From contig JAFWRV010000257.1 of assembly GCA_017519685.1 (NCBI GenBank), positions 1-6,450 on the forward strand: a stretch of DNA of 6,450 nt. Reading direction: 5' to 3'. The DNA is from Clostridia bacterium (lineage in GTDB: Bacteria > Bacillota > Clostridia > Oscillospirales > Acutalibacteraceae). The notes under the pieces are model-generated. The model was not told the origin of the DNA. It did not search any database and saw only the letters and a list, made by a program, of their open reading frames with translations. The position numbers were made by a program, and so were the translations under genes. Shown here one piece after another: positions 6,114 through 6,450 of the stretch. How positions within the stretch are numbered: the first letter of the stretch is position 1; every line of letters starts with the position of its first letter.

Positions 6114-6177
6114 ACTGTTAAATTAAAAAACACGAGTCGCGATAAACCGGCTCAGACAGATACAAGGAGGAGAATCA

Positions 6178-6450
6178 ATGCTCTCATTTAACCTTTTTAC
6201 AAAAGCGGTTTCTCTGATAGTTTCCGCCGGAATAGCTTTTTCGGGCTCCTTTGCCGGCTTCGGAAGCGGGCGGATTGAGTCGCTTAAATCCGTTACCAAA
6301 GCCGCCGACGGCTACTATCTTATGGATTACACCTATGACTATGATCTCGACACGCTGCTTGAGAGCAAAACGGGCAACTCAACCACAGCGGGACTTCTTC
6401 TCTATTCCGCCGCGGATGTATTCCTGAATCTTAATCCCTGCGCAAGAAAA
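6178..6450 (+). CDS. N-terminus of an exported protein, probably a linear amide C-N hydrolase (choloylglycine hydrolase family); cut by the window end
   Basis: Ninety-one codons are present and the frame is open to the last base. The ATG has an excellent AAGGAGG seven bases upstream and a strong promoter. Residues 8-28 form a hydrophobic segment after K9 (AVSLIVSAGIAF), read as a signal peptide or anchor. The segment YYLMDYTYDYDLDTLL (46-61), followed by a short linker, resembles what precedes the catalytic cysteine in secreted clostridial linear amide C-N hydrolases (Ntn-fold, the family of bile salt hydrolase and penicillin V acylase). The catalytic Cys, usually in a CS/T-x-F motif, and the later GRNFD motif would lie past the window edge, so the assignment is by resemblance only. 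Cys88 is near the edge but lacks the expected following residues. Confidence 0.5.
   Translation, partial: MLSFNLFTKAVSLIVSAGIAFSGSFAGFGSGRIESLKSVTKAADGYYLMDYTYDYDLDTLLESKTGNSTTAGLLLYSAADVFLNLNPCARK

Overview
The window suggests a Firmicutes chromosome, most likely an uncultured gut or rumen Clostridia (Oscillospiraceae-like). This is an inference from several things: near-consensus GGAGG-type Shine-Dalgarno sites at a normal distance before every gene, recognisable sigma-A type promoters with 17-18 bp spacers, compact intrinsic terminators, a BspA-type leucine-rich-repeat lipoprotein, and a GPH-family sugar transporter. No RNA gene, CRISPR array, insertion sequence or phage gene is visible, and no stretch longer than about 240 bases lacks a gene.

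Layout from left to right. A promoter at 72-100 drives a forward gene (143-1276) for a cytoplasmic GH99/WbsX-like glycan-active protein. It converges on a two-gene reverse operon, and both units share one bidirectional terminator (1303-1336). The reverse operon has its promoter at 4008-4036. It reads a GPH-type sugar symporter (2197-3957) and then, through a 4-base ATGA stop/start overlap, a BspA-like LRR lipoprotein (1343-2200). A second reverse operon has its promoter at 5968-5996. It reads a glycerophosphodiester phosphodiesterase-family protein (5098-5940, GTG start) and then an exported or membrane-anchored endonuclease/exonuclease/phosphatase-fold hydrolase (4164-5078), ending at a terminator at 4121-4153. 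A divergent promoter (6084-6113) drives a last forward gene (6178 to the window end). Only its exported N-terminus is present, and it looks like the start of a clostridial linear amide C-N hydrolase (choloylglycine hydrolase family).

How the genes may work together (inference): the left half looks like sugar or glycoside uptake and glycan processing at the cell boundary. The middle operon pairs two phosphodiester-cleaving folds, one predicted inside and one outside the membrane, which fits scavenging of lipid head groups or polyol-phosphates. A LacI/CcpA-like dyad overlapping the -35 box of that operon hints at carbon-source control.

I find no convincing evidence of a new defence, mobile or RNA system. 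The best leads are the unusual HTG in place of HRG in the GDPD protein, the GDPD/EEP pairing with its operator-like site, the translationally coupled transporter/LRR-lipoprotein pair, and operator-like dyads in the two promoter regions.
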